DNA of 64,000 nucleotides from Celeribacter baekdonensis (GTDB lineage: Bacteria; Pseudomonadota; Alphaproteobacteria; Rhodobacterales; Rhodobacteraceae): the NCBI RefSeq assembly GCF_900102315.1, contig NZ_FNBL01000009.1, positions 84,069-148,068 on the forward strand, read 5' to 3'. Shown piece after piece: positions 46,958 through 56,096 of this stretch. The position numbers and the translations under genes are program-made. The notes under the pieces are model-generated. The model saw only the letters and a list, made by a program, of their open reading frames with translations. It did not search any database and was not told the DNA's origin. How positions within the stretch are numbered: the first letter of the stretch is position 1; every line of letters starts with the position of its first letter.

Positions 46958-49183
46958 TTACGTCTCTTTTTGGGTTTTATCGCCGCAAAACTCGGCCAGA
47001 ACCTTCAAATAAGCGTCGCCATTTTGTTTTGTGGGTTCAAGCACCGCTTTCTCCGCCCATTCATTCCACGCATTGATCCAAAGCTCCTCGCGGTACGACC
47101 CCGCAATCCGCTTTTCGAGCAGGCTGTGCAACCAACGTCTGAACGTGCCCACATTGGCACCATAGGCGATATGCGCCTTATCTCCACGCCGGGCGGTGTT
47201 GTCCCAAGACGGCATAATGCCCGCAATCGTCGTCTTGGGCAGGCGCTTGGTGTAAGCCGATGAGGTCGCATAGGTTGCGGCCTTTGCGTAGTCGTAGATC
47301 AGCCCGCTAAATCCCGGCAGGACAGAGGTTGGCATCTTGTTGCCATCGGGGCCGCCAAACAGATAGGCATTGCTTTTGACCAGACCATGCGGCGGCATTT
47401 CGACCCAGAAATCGAACAGATTGTCTTTGACCGGGCTTTCGCCATCAACGTGAAACAGCACCGCCCCAAGTTCGACTTCGCCGATCCCCTCATCGCGCCA
47501 AACCTGCCGCATCTGCTCTACGGCTGCGGCTGGATCGGGCATGTCTTCGGGTCGGTAAATCACAAATCGCGGGCGTATGCCGTCTGGGCGTTGGTAGCGC
47601 GGATCGCGCATGTAACGCGCAATGTCGCGGGCCAAATCACCGGCAAACCCCGGAAAATAGGTCTGTGGCATGAGGATTTCACCGCTCAACCCATCCCAAT
47701 TGCGCCGCCAACTTTCGTTCGCCCAACACAGGTAAAATGGGAACTCCACGTCAGGCCGATCCAACACTAAATCAATCGGCTTTTCCAAAAGCCGTTGCCC
47801 GTCAAACCAGTAATAATAGGCGCAAAAGGCGTCGATACCTGCGGCTTTGGCCATTTTGGCCTGTTCCGCTAGCGTTTCGGGCACCCGCAGGTCATAAAAC
47901 CCAAGATCGGCAGGAAGAACCGGGTGGGCATGGCCGGAAAAATTCGGCTTGGCTGCTACGACACTGGTCCATTCGGTATAGCCTTTGCCCCACCATCTGT
48001 CATTTTCCGCAATCGGGTGAAACTGTGGCAGGTAAAATGCTGTAACGTATTGAGGAGCCTTGGGTTTGGCTTTCGGCGTCAGGCTGTCGATCTCGGTCGT
48101 CTGATAGGTTTTCAATCCCGCGGCCTTGCAGATATAGCCAAGAGCGCGCTCCACAGCATGAGCCGTCGTTCCGTCAAGCTGTTGATCTTCAATTTGAAAA
48201 TGATCCTGCGTGAGCTGCATGGATTTCAGCATCGCAAGGATCGTTGGTTTGAGCCAATAGATCGACCCGGCCGGGAAATCGAGGGAGGAGGCATTCAAAG
48301 GCACTTCGATCCGATCAAGGAGATGGCGGGTCATGTTCACATTTGAACCCCACCATTCAGTGCCGCTGTAATGCTGCCCATCGGCCACCCAAAACCCGGC
48401 GTCCCAAGTGGTCAAAAAGGTTTCAAGCCTTGCCTTCGTGGCGTCGGGATCTCCCAAAATGCCCTGGATCAAGGCTTGCCGCCAGATGTCGCCATCTGTG
48501 CGATGGGGGCTTTTCTTGGTGTGCAGTTTGCACACGGCCTCATAGCCATCCAGAAAACCAGCCGCCACAAAATGCAAGAACGGATAGATGTCGCGCCCGT
48601 GGTTTGGCATCGCATAGACCGTGGCCTCAGGGAAATCTTTGAGCACCGCGTCTTTCGGGTCAGCCTTATGGGATTTGAATTTTATGTAAGAGACATAGAG
48701 ATCATACTCGAAAGATTGCGCTTTGATCTGTGCGGCGATCTCGTCCCACATTTCGGCGTAAAACACATGGACCACAATGGCAAAGCGGGCCTTTTTGCGT
48801 GTTGGATCGGCGCGCAGGATCGGGAAGGTCACGCCATCGACAAGATTAAAACTGGGCTGAGTGCGGGTGACCCGGCCTTCTTTCAGGCCTGCGGTGATGT
48901 AATGTTCAAACGGTCGCAAACCCGCAGAAGCAACATCCGGGTTGTGTTTGAGATAGGCGCTTGGAGAAAAAGACCCGTTGGGCTGAATGCCCAAAGGTTC
49001 GCCAAAGATCACATAGTGACGTTCCGGGTTTTGTCTATAGAGCCAATGTAGCCCAGGCACCATGCCGCGGTAAAAATCCCTGTCAAACTGCCCGCTGGCT
49101 TTGATTTTGCGGGCATAGCGGCGTTCTTTTGGGGTCGCCAATAAAAATCTTAGGGCATTTTTTGCCCTACTTGTGGCACTCAT
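46958..49183 (-). CDS. RgpF (rhamnan synthesis F) / WbsX (GH99-like) fusion
   Basis: This 741-aa cytoplasmic protein has two recognisable parts. Residues about 130-330 match the rhamnan synthesis F domain (AIVVHVFYAEMWDEIAAQI, NHGRDIYPFLHFVA, VCKLHTKKSPHRTDGDIWRQ, NVNMTRHLLDRI). Residues about 380-725 match the WbsX glycosyltransferase/GH99-like domain (YVTAFYLPQFHPIAENDRWWGKGYTEW, YYWFDGQRLLEKP, FYLCWANESWRRNW, WINAWNEWAEKAVLEP). Both are found in O-antigen and capsule loci. Fusion of the two suggests one polypeptide adds consecutive residues or extends and edits the chain. It lies upstream of two sulfotransferase-like genes in the same direction. Confidence 0.87.
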   Translation of the reverse strand: MSATSRAKNALRFLLATPKERRYARKIKASGQFDRDFYRGMVPGLHWLYRQNPERHYVIFGEPLGIQPNGSFSPSAYLKHNPDVASAGLRPFEHYITAGLKEGRVTRTQPSFNLVDGVTFPILRADPTRKKARFAIVVHVFYAEMWDEIAAQIKAQSFEYDLYVSYIKFKSHKADPKDAVLKDFPEATVYAMPNHGRDIYPFLHFVAAGFLDGYEAVCKLHTKKSPHRTDGDIWRQALIQGILGDPDATKARLETFLTTWDAGFWVADGQHYSGTEWWGSNVNMTRHLLDRIEVPLNASSLDFPAGSIYWLKPTILAMLKSMQLTQDHFQIEDQQLDGTTAHAVERALGYICKAAGLKTYQTTEIDSLTPKAKPKAPQYVTAFYLPQFHPIAENDRWWGKGYTEWTSVVAAKPNFSGHAHPVLPADLGFYDLRVPETLAEQAKMAKAAGIDAFCAYYYWFDGQRLLEKPIDLVLDRPDVEFPFYLCWANESWRRNWDGLSGEILMPQTYFPGFAGDLARDIARYMRDPRYQRPDGIRPRFVIYRPEDMPDPAAAVEQMRQVWRDEGIGEVELGAVLFHVDGESPVKDNLFDFWVEMPPHGLVKSNAYLFGGPDGNKMPTSVLPGFSGLIYDYAKAATYATSSAYTKRLPKTTIAGIMPSWDNTARRGDKAHIAYGANVGTFRRWLHSLLEKRIAGSYREELWINAWNEWAEKAVLEPTKQNGDAYLKVLAEFCGDKTQKET

Positions 49184-49250
49184 GCTCGGTTCGCTCCTAG
49201 GTCTTTTTTTGTCTGCCCGGTCACTTGGCTGCGCTCTGTTTGCTCTCTCG

Positions 49251-50078
49251 TCACTTGAGCAACAAGGCTTTGTAATTGCGGCTGAGCAATATCATGCCGA
49301 TGGTTCCGATAAAAAGGGCCAAGGCAAAAACGTATAATGGGGACGACGCCGAAGCATCATATGTTGAATAAATTCCGGACCTCAGAATGCCGACAAAGTG
49401 ACAAATGGGATTGAGCATCAAAACGCCAAGTGTGGGTTGAGAAAAACTTTCCGGTAAGAACAAAACGCCTGAAATGATCAACAAAGGTCGTGTCAAGATG
49501 GACCAAATCTGCTCCCACAACGGCACGACCAAGATGATATAGCAATTCAAGATGCCGATCGCCACGCCTAAGGCGATCAACATCGCAACGCCTAAGAAAA
49601 TCTGTGACCAGTTCACGATCAGCGAAAGATCGAAAATGTTCACGATCAGAATGAACACCAAGGTCATCACCAAGCCCTGGGTGACAAGGTTCAACACCAA
49701 CCGTGCGATCAGGGCGTCGATAAACGCAATCGCGGGATATTGCAGCAGCGGTTTGGAAAATCGCACCGCGCGTGACAGATCATTTGAAATTGCCATGAAC
49801 ATGCCAAATGGCAAAAAGCCTGATGCATAAAACAGAGGAAAACTCGACCCCAAGGCTGGTTTATGCGCAATCAGAGAAAAGATAAAACTGAGGAATGTAA
49901 TCCCGGCCACAGGTTCGAAGAACGCCCAAAGATACCCACCCAGCGCGCGCGAATAGCGGGTCTCGACTTCCCTGAGGATAAGGGCAATGACGGTTCGCCC
50001 AAATTTGTACTTTCGCCCTTTGGGTCGCTGTGGTGGCACAATGCCACTGGCAAGCCTTTCGGGAGGGAGTTGACGCAT
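49251..50078 (-). CDS. kpsM: capsule polysaccharide ABC transporter permease
   Basis: This protein of about 275 aa starts at ATG 50078, matching the length of KpsM; an upstream ATG at 50129 would add 17 residues without support. It has six hydrophobic segments and the ABC-2 permease pattern near residues 30-110 (LILREVETRYSRALGGYLWAFFEPV, FPLFYASGFLPFGMF) and, toward the C-terminus, NPICHFVGILRSGIYS. With KpsT it exports a lipid-linked capsule across the inner membrane. It is divergent from kpsE and kpsT instead of clustered with them, sharing a short 127-base regulatory interval. Confidence 0.9.
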   Translation of the reverse strand: MRQLPPERLASGIVPPQRPKGRKYKFGRTVIALILREVETRYSRALGGYLWAFFEPVAGITFLSFIFSLIAHKPALGSSFPLFYASGFLPFGMFMAISNDLSRAVRFSKPLLQYPAIAFIDALIARLVLNLVTQGLVMTLVFILIVNIFDLSLIVNWSQIFLGVAMLIALGVAIGILNCYIILVVPLWEQIWSILTRPLLIISGVLFLPESFSQPTLGVLMLNPICHFVGILRSGIYSTYDASASSPLYVFALALFIGTIGMILLSRNYKALLLK

Positions 50079-50205
50079 TCTTACTCTACTTTGTGGCGAT
50101 CTAAGTTTACAGGCTGGTCTTAAAGCCATGCATTGGCTAGGTTAAGCATGCTTCACAGCTATCTTCGGGACAGCAGTATAGCAAGCCTTTCAAAGGAGAA
50201 TACAT

Positions 50206-51447
50206 GTGAATTTGGCGGCACGAGCAAGGCGTAGACGGCGAGCAAATCAGGCGAATGCCGCAGCGGAGGCAAACTCTACGCCTGAGCCAAACATCAAGGA
50301 ATCCATCGTTCTTGTAGAGACTTTACCAAAAGCGGAGCCTGCTTTTTTACGACCACGTCACTATATCCTCGCCGCCACCTTTGGGGCCTTTGTTATTGTG
50401 CCGTCGCTTTTGACCGCCATCTACCTCACAGTGTTTGCGTCTGATCAATATTCCACAACCGTCGGCTTTTCGGTGCGCGCGGAAACGTCGCTTCCGGTGT
50501 CTGACCTTGTTGGCTCGCTTATTGGAACGTCCTCCAATGGTGCGCGCGACAGCGATATCCTGTATGAATACATGCGAGGTCATGAAATTGTCTCTTTGAT
50601 CGATCAGAGACTGGATCTCAAGGAAATCTATTCTCTGCCCAAGCGCGATCCTGTTTTCAGCCTTCATAATGATGCGACCATTGAGGATCTCGCGGACTAT
50701 TGGTCCAAGATGACGCTCGTGTCCTTTGATGGCAATGCCGGTTTGATTGAGGCCGAAATCCGCAGTTTTCGTGCCGAGGATAGCCTCAACATCGCCCGCG
50801 CTGTGCTCGAATTATCCTCTCAGAAAATCAACGAACTGTCCAATATCGCCCGTGAAGACAGCATTCGTTTTGCCCGCGAAACCCTTGATGTGACCACGGA
50901 ACAGCTGCGAAGCGCACGCACCCGGCTGACGGCATTTCGTGTCGAAAATCAGATGATTGATCCGCAAGCGGCAATTCAGGGCCAAATGGGGCTTTTGAAC
51001 TCGCTGAATGCGCAATTGGCCGAGGAAATCATCACCAATGACCTCATCCGCCAATCGACAACGCGCGACACGGACCCGCGGATTGAACAGTCGGATCGAC
51101 GTATCAACATCATCCGCAATCGCATTGAGGATGAGCGCAGCTCTCTTGGCGCGGGTGTTGAAGGCAGCGGACCGCCCTATTCGGAGATCGTTTCGGAATA
51201 TGAGGGTCTTGTGGTGGATCGGGAATTCGCCGAAGCCCGATACCTTGCGGCCCGTGCCAATTACGATGCGGCTGTGACGGAAGCGGATCGGAAAAGTCGA
51301 TACCTTGTTGTCTATAGTCCGCCCACACTGGCCGAAACTCCGACCCATCCAAGGCGCTTCCTGATCTTTGCTCTCACCACGCTTTTGCTTGTCGGGGTTT
51401 GGTCGCTTGGGGCGATGATTTTTTATTCCATAAAAGATCGACGCTAA
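50206..51447 (+). CDS. kpsE: capsule export inner-membrane protein (KpsE-like)
   Basis: This 413-aa protein starts at GTG 50206 behind AAAGGAG. It has a basic Arg-rich start, a first membrane helix at about 50-72 (YILAATFGAFVIVPSLLTAIYLTVF), a large periplasmic region with coiled-coil character at about 190-290, and a second helix near the C-terminus (FLIFALTTLLLVGVWSLGAMIFY). This is the Wzz/KpsE polysaccharide co-polymerase shape. It would span the periplasm and link KpsMT to the outer-membrane exporter. kpsT starts three bases after its stop. Confidence 0.88.
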   Translation: MNLAARARRRRRANQANAAAEANSTPEPNIKESIVLVETLPKAEPAFLRPRHYILAATFGAFVIVPSLLTAIYLTVFASDQYSTTVGFSVRAETSLPVSDLVGSLIGTSSNGARDSDILYEYMRGHEIVSLIDQRLDLKEIYSLPKRDPVFSLHNDATIEDLADYWSKMTLVSFDGNAGLIEAEIRSFRAEDSLNIARAVLELSSQKINELSNIAREDSIRFARETLDVTTEQLRSARTRLTAFRVENQMIDPQAAIQGQMGLLNSLNAQLAEEIITNDLIRQSTTRDTDPRIEQSDRRINIIRNRIEDERSSLGAGVEGSGPPYSEIVSEYEGLVVDREFAEARYLAARANYDAAVTEADRKSRYLVVYSPPTLAETPTHPRRFLIFALTTLLLVGVWSLGAMIFYSIKDRR

Positions 51448-51449
51448 AC

Positions 51450-52103
51450 ATGATCCGTTTGAAAAACGTCTCGATGTCTTTTCCCTTGGGGCATGCCAGA
51501 AAAGTCGTGGCCGACAATCTGACTGTTGAATTTCCCCAAGATCGCTGTGTTGCGCTTTTAGGGCGCAATGGGGCGGGGAAATCGACCCTTTTGCGGATGA
51601 TCGCCGGCTCGATCCTGCCTCACAGCGGTCAGATTGACATTGACGGAACGGTATCCTGGCCTGTCGGTTTTGCGGGGTCTTTTCATGCCGATCTGACGGG
51701 CGCGCAAAATGTGCGGTTCATTGCACGGGTTTATGGGGTTGATACAAAGCAACTTATTGATTTTGTAGAAGACTTCTCCGAACTCGGCGCCCATTTTTAT
51801 CAACCGATCCGAAGCTACTCTTCCGGTATGCGGGCGCGTTTGGCCTTTGGCGCCTCTATGGGTATCCATTTCGATCACTATTTGATCGACGAAGTGACCT
51901 CTGTTGGGGATGCCTCTTTTCGCCGCAAAAGTGAGGCGGTGATCCATGATCGTTTGAAAAATTCCGGCGCTGTGATGGTGTCCCATTCTCTGGGTCTCAT
52001 CGCATCGCTGTGCAATGCTGCGGCGATTTTAGAAGATGGCAAGCTGACATGGTATGAGGATGTCGAACGCGCCATCCGCGTTCATCGGATGATGCTCAGA
52101 TAA
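51450..52103 (+). CDS. kpsT: capsule polysaccharide ABC transporter ATPase
   Basis: This 217-aa protein starts at ATG 51450, two bases after the kpsE stop. It has Walker A GRNGAGKST at residues 38-46, the signature YSSGMRARLAFG in the middle, Walker B HYLIDEV and the switch histidine in MVSHSLGL. It provides energy for capsule export with KpsM. No KpsC, KpsS or KpsD genes are in the window, so the outer-membrane and Kdo-linker functions must be elsewhere. Confidence 0.93.
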   Translation: MIRLKNVSMSFPLGHARKVVADNLTVEFPQDRCVALLGRNGAGKSTLLRMIAGSILPHSGQIDIDGTVSWPVGFAGSFHADLTGAQNVRFIARVYGVDTKQLIDFVEDFSELGAHFYQPIRSYSSGMRARLAFGASMGIHFDHYLIDEVTSVGDASFRRKSEAVIHDRLKNSGAVMVSHSLGLIASLCNAAAILEDGKLTWYEDVERAIRVHRMMLR

Positions 52104-52125
52104 GCGCGCACTGGGCCACTCACGC

Positions 52126-53037
52126 TTACGCTTGACGCGAAAAATGCCGCTCGCCGCGCGCTTTCGCCAAAGCAATTTGGTGCTGCCTTTCGCGGAACCG
52201 TTCTTTGCGCGCCTCATCCGTTTCGTCCACACATTGATGACAGGACACGCCCTCTTCATACTCTGGCCGCGCTTTGTCTTCGGGTAAAATCGGACGGCGA
52301 CAGGCGTGGCAAAGCTCATGTGGTCCCTCGGTCAACCCATGTCCAATCGACACACGACCATCAAAGACGAAACACTCACCCTCCCAAAGGCTCTCCTCCT
52401 CGGGCATCTCTTCGAGATATTTCAAAATCCCACCCTTGAGGTGATAGACCTCCTCAATCCCCTGACCCAACAGGAAATTGGTCGATTTCTCACAGCGAAT
52501 GCCGCCGGTGCAAAACATTGCGATGCGTTTGTTGTGAAACCGGTCTTTGTTCTCTTCCCACCATTGCGGGAAGTCGCGAAAGCTCTTGGTTTGCGGATCA
52601 ATTGCGTTCTTGAACGTGCCGATCCCAAATTCGTAATCGTTACGTGTGTCGATCACTGCCACATCGTCGGCTGAGATCAATTCGTTCCACTCTTTCGGAT
52701 CGCAATAGTGCCCAACCCGAGCGCGCGGGTCGACATCCGGTTGCCCCATGGTGACGATCTCTTTTTTCAACCGGACCTTCATCCGGCCAAACGGCTGAGC
52801 TGAGGCTGTCGAAAGTTTGTACTCAAAATCGGCACAGCCGGGCAGGGCGCGGATATGCGCCACCAAACGGTCAATCGCGGCGGGCGTGGGCCCGGCCACG
52901 GTGCCATTGATGCCCTCGCGGGCCAGCAAAAGCGACCCGGTGATGCCGTCCGAGAGGCACAGGTCCAAAAGCGGCCCCCGCAATGCGGACGGGTCATCGA
53001 AGCGGGCGAAGTGATAGAGGGCGCAAACTGTAAACAT
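52126..53037 (-). CDS. trhO: tRNA uridine(34) hydroxylase (rhodanese family)
   Basis: This protein of 303 aa from MFTVCALYHF matches TrhO/YceA (formerly UPF0176): an N-terminal ferredoxin-like domain to about residue 95, then a rhodanese domain with the catalytic cysteine in FCTGGIRC (C176). It ends with a cysteine-rich tail CHACRRPI and CHQC (two pairs, probable metal site). It hydroxylates U34 of certain tRNAs, using prephenate-independent oxygen chemistry. The region upstream of the ATG carries a DegP remnant in the other direction. Confidence 0.92.
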   Translation of the reverse strand: MFTVCALYHFARFDDPSALRGPLLDLCLSDGITGSLLLAREGINGTVAGPTPAAIDRLVAHIRALPGCADFEYKLSTASAQPFGRMKVRLKKEIVTMGQPDVDPRARVGHYCDPKEWNELISADDVAVIDTRNDYEFGIGTFKNAIDPQTKSFRDFPQWWEENKDRFHNKRIAMFCTGGIRCEKSTNFLLGQGIEEVYHLKGGILKYLEEMPEEESLWEGECFVFDGRVSIGHGLTEGPHELCHACRRPILPEDKARPEYEEGVSCHQCVDETDEARKERFRERQHQIALAKARGERHFSRQA

Positions 53038-53104
53038 AATGTGTTCGATACTCCCGCCTGTGGGCGCAGGCAAGACCTTGCAAAGCGGTAAAAGCGCGCA
53101 TCCT

Positions 53105-53330
53105 TTATACATATCCCGCTATGGCCCCGCCCGCCAGCGCGTCCAACGGGCTCTCGGCTCCGGTGTGATCGTCTCGAAAGAGGGGCATGTGGTCTTAACC
53201 TACCATGTGGTTGGCGAGGCCTCCGACATCCGTGTCGTGCTTAATGATCGGCGCGTCTATGGCGCGACTATGAAGACACTGTGGTGCTCGCCGACAAAGA
53301 TACCTTATCCGCCGTCGCGTAAACCAAGCC
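53105..53330 (+). pseudogene. HtrA/DegP serine protease remnant
   Basis: Reading from about 53105 the frame gives RYGPARQRVQRALGSGVIVSKE and GHVVLTYHVVGEASDIRVVL, a clear match to the N-terminal part of the trypsin-like domain of DegP/HtrA, including the catalytic histidine. At about 53266 the frame shifts, and a DegP-like LADKDTLSAVA continues in another frame before a stop. The remaining protease and PDZ domains are missing. It is a truncated, frameshifted fragment beside trhO with no catalytic serine. Confidence 0.8.
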
Positions 53331-53528
53331 GGGGATGCGGCGGATGACATTTGAACGTACCGGGCAAGTGTTGCGTCTGAGAATTCGAAATTAGTCTCTC
53401 ATCCAGCCCAAAAGACCCTAATTGACGAATCCTCGGCTCACTTGGGCAAACCCGAAACCCACTCACCTCGCCATGACGCTTGCCAAGCCCGGTCAGCGCG
53501 CGCTAGGCCTGTGCCAAAGGAGACTCCC

Positions 53529-54128
53529 ATGCGTCCAGCCAACGAAGCCTTGATCGTCATCGACATCCAAAATGACTTTTGCCCCGGTGGTGCGCTGGCC
53601 GTGCCCGGCGGCGACGAGATCGTGTCTGAGGTGAACGCTTTGATGGATGAGTTCGCTGCCGTGATCCTGACGCAAGACTGGCATCCAGCCGGGCATTCGT
53701 CCTTTGCCAGCACCCATGCGACAGCGCCCTTTAGCACCACCGAGATGCCCTATGGCACCCAAGTGCTTTGGCCGGATCACTGCATTCAGGGCACGGACGG
53801 CGCCGCCTTTCATCCGGGGCTGCGACTTGATGGCGACCTGATCATCCGCAAGGGCTACAATCCCGCGATTGACAGCTACTCCGCCTTTTTCGAAAACGAT
53901 CATGTGACCCCGACCGGGCTTGAAGGGTATCTTAAAACCCGTGGAATAGATACGCTCACGCTGGTCGGTCTGGCGCTTGATTTCTGTGTGAATTTCTCCG
54001 CCATCGATGCCGCGCGCCTTGGGTTTAAAGTTGCTGTTCGTACGGATTTATGTCGCGCGATTGACATGGATGGATCGAAAGAAACTGCAATCGACGGGAT
54101 GAAAACCGCCGGGGTTGAGGTTGTTTAA
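53529..54128 (+). CDS. pncA: nicotinamidase
   Basis: This 199-aa protein starts at ATG 53529 with AAAGGAG upstream. It is an isochorismatase-fold hydrolase that converts nicotinamide to nicotinic acid. The catalytic aspartate is D12 in IDIQNDF, metal-binding D/H residues are in TQDWHPAGHSSF, and the nucleophilic cysteine is in GLALDFCVNF. A SulP transporter starts three bases after the stop. pncB lies about 2 kb downstream, so both enzymes of the nicotinamide-to-NaMN salvage route are together here. Confidence 0.95.
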   Translation: MRPANEALIVIDIQNDFCPGGALAVPGGDEIVSEVNALMDEFAAVILTQDWHPAGHSSFASTHATAPFSTTEMPYGTQVLWPDHCIQGTDGAAFHPGLRLDGDLIIRKGYNPAIDSYSAFFENDHVTPTGLEGYLKTRGIDTLTLVGLALDFCVNFSAIDAARLGFKVAVRTDLCRAIDMDGSKETAIDGMKTAGVEVV

Positions 54129-54131
54129 GCC

Positions 54132-55403
54132 ATGACCCCGAAACTTTTCACCACTCTCAAAACCTATACAAAAGATCAGTTTAGAGCCGATGTCTTTGCT
54201 GGTATCACCGTGGCTTTGGTGGCACTGCCTCTGTCCATCGCCATTGCTATCGCCTCAGGTGCGGGACCTGCGGAAGGTATCGTCACCGCCATCATCGCGG
54301 GGTTTTTGATTTCCGCGCTGGGCGGTAGCCGTGTTCAGATCGGCGGGCCGACCGGGGCGTTTATCGTGGTGGTTGCCGGGGTGGTGGCGACGTATGGGTA
54401 TGACGGATTGGTCACCGCGACCTTCATGGCCGGAATTATCCTTTTGGTGGCGGGGGCGTTTCATGCGGGCGGCTTGGTGCGCCATGTGCCCGAAGCGGTG
54501 ATCAACGGCTTTACCATCGGCATTGCCGTGATCATCGCCACAAGCCAAATCCCCGATCTTTTGGGTCTCAGCGGTGCCATGCCTGCCGATTTCATCGAAA
54601 AAATTCCCGCGATCTGGCGCGCTTTGCCTGACATGACCCCGGCGGCTTTTGCCATCGGATTGGCCACGATGGTGTTGATCGTTTTGTTCCGCCGCGCTGC
54701 GCCGCGATTGCCGGGGTTGATCGTGGCGGTGGCGATCACCTCCGCCGTTGTTGCGATCTTCGATCTGCCTGTCGCGACGATCCAATCGCGGTTTGGCGAT
54801 CTGCCACGCAGTCTGCCGATGCCTCAGTTGCCGGATCTTAGCTTTGATCGCGTCCGCGCGCTTTTTTCGTCGGCTGTGATCATCGCCTTTTTGGCAGGCG
54901 TCGAGTCGCTTTTGTCCGCCATGGTTGCGGATCGTATGATTGGTGGCAAACACCGATCCAATGCCGAACTTCTCGCGCAGGGGGTGGCCAATCTGGGCTC
55001 ATCCCTGTTTGGCGGGTTGCCCGCGACAGGGGCCATTGCCCGCACCGCGACCAATGTGCGCGCGGGTGGTAAAACGCCGGTGGCCGGGATCATTCATGCG
55101 CTGACCATTCTCACGATTTTGATGCTGGCCGCACCACTTGCGGGTTTTCTTGCCATGCCCGCGTTGTCCGGGCTGTTGCTTTTGACCGCGTGGAACATGT
55201 CTGAGCCGCATCGCTGGGGCAGTTATCTCCGCACACCTCGGTCGGATCAGGTGCTTTTGGTGATCACACTTTTGCTTACGGTGCTCACCGACCTGACCCT
55301 CGCGATTGGCGTGGGGATCGCGCTTGGGTTGGCGATGAAACTCAGGCGTCGTGGGGACAAACAGGTTGATACGGACGAAGATTGGACGCCGCGCGACCGA
55401 TAA
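54132..55403 (+). CDS. SulP-family anion transporter lacking the STAS domain
   Basis: This 423-aa membrane protein has about eleven hydrophobic segments and the SulP pattern FRADVFAGITVALVALPLSIA near residues 17-37 and GGPTGAFIVVV near 71-81. LAGVESLLSAMVADRMIGGKHRSNAELLAQGVANL follows near residue 254, and GLPATGAIARTATNV after it. The protein ends at about 423 just after the last helix with a short charged tail, so the C-terminal STAS domain of most SulP proteins is missing. It probably moves sulfate, bicarbonate or another anion. Linkage to pncA may be incidental, but in a genome making sulfated polymers a sulfate route is relevant. Confidence 0.88.
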   Translation: MTPKLFTTLKTYTKDQFRADVFAGITVALVALPLSIAIAIASGAGPAEGIVTAIIAGFLISALGGSRVQIGGPTGAFIVVVAGVVATYGYDGLVTATFMAGIILLVAGAFHAGGLVRHVPEAVINGFTIGIAVIIATSQIPDLLGLSGAMPADFIEKIPAIWRALPDMTPAAFAIGLATMVLIVLFRRAAPRLPGLIVAVAITSAVVAIFDLPVATIQSRFGDLPRSLPMPQLPDLSFDRVRALFSSAVIIAFLAGVESLLSAMVADRMIGGKHRSNAELLAQGVANLGSSLFGGLPATGAIARTATNVRAGGKTPVAGIIHALTILTILMLAAPLAGFLAMPALSGLLLLTAWNMSEPHRWGSYLRTPRSDQVLLVITLLLTVLTDLTLAIGVGIALGLAMKLRRRGDKQVDTDEDWTPRDR

Positions 55404-55964
55404 TTACGGGATCACACCGACCCCGGAGAATCCGCATTCATCTGCCGCCTTCAGATAAGCCGCCGAAAACCCGTTGAGTTGAAACGCCGCAACAGGTCGC
55501 CCCTGAACCACCAAATCCAGCCGCCCGTTGGCCTGCATCTTTTGTAGCATCCACTGGCTATAGGGTTGGTCATAACTCACCCGCGCGAGTTTATAGCCGT
55601 CAGGATCATAGCTTGTGACGGGTGTCGCGGCGGCGGTTTCATAGCTGTCGAAGATGATGTAGCCGGTCATGCCGTCCTGCATTTGCGTGTCATAGCCGCG
55701 TGGGGCATATTCTTCGATCACCACGGAAGGGTACACCGTTGGCGGGCCGGCATCATGGCTCATGAACTCAATCGAAATGCGCGCATCGCCATCGCCGCCA
55801 CTGCTGGCGATACAATAGTGATAGACATCCTCGACGATCCCTGCCGTTCCCACGTTTTCGGAGAATGTAGACACCCGCCACGACCCGTATTCCCAATCAT
55901 CCTGAGCCTCCAAGGCACCCGCCGCCAAGACCCAAAATACCCCTGCCAAAATCGCCTTCATCAT
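55404..55964 (-). CDS. secreted protein of unknown function
   Basis: This protein of about 186 aa has a signal peptide (MMKAILAGVFWVLAAGALEAQ, cleavage after LEA or EAQ). The start is set at ATG 55964 or the next ATG at 55961; both have AGAGG a few bases upstream, whereas GTG 55979 does not. The mature part starts WEYGSWRVSTF and contains two cysteines, YCIASSGG and DECGFSG. The overall shape (about 165 aa, Trp-rich start, C-terminal cysteine) is reminiscent of invasion-associated locus B proteins, but I cannot confirm it. It converges on the SulP gene, ending where that gene ends. Confidence 0.7.
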   Translation of the reverse strand: MMKAILAGVFWVLAAGALEAQDDWEYGSWRVSTFSENVGTAGIVEDVYHYCIASSGGDGDARISIEFMSHDAGPPTVYPSVVIEEYAPRGYDTQMQDGMTGYIIFDSYETAAATPVTSYDPDGYKLARVSYDQPYSQWMLQKMQANGRLDLVVQGRPVAAFQLNGFSAAYLKAADECGFSGVGVIP

Positions 55965-56096
55965 CTGCCTCTTTGTCACAATTCACGCTCTGCCTAACAT
56001 GCAAATCTTTTCAAATGACGAACAAAACCATGGGTCTGCTTGCCAAACCCCTCTCTGCCCTGCTTTAACCGTTGTGTCATAAGAAGGGGCCTCCTC

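Noticed and set aside
51399..51449. Upstream start for kpsT inside kpsE
   Set aside because: The added 17 residues overlap the kpsE C-terminus and precede the normal KpsT start MIRLKNVSMSF.
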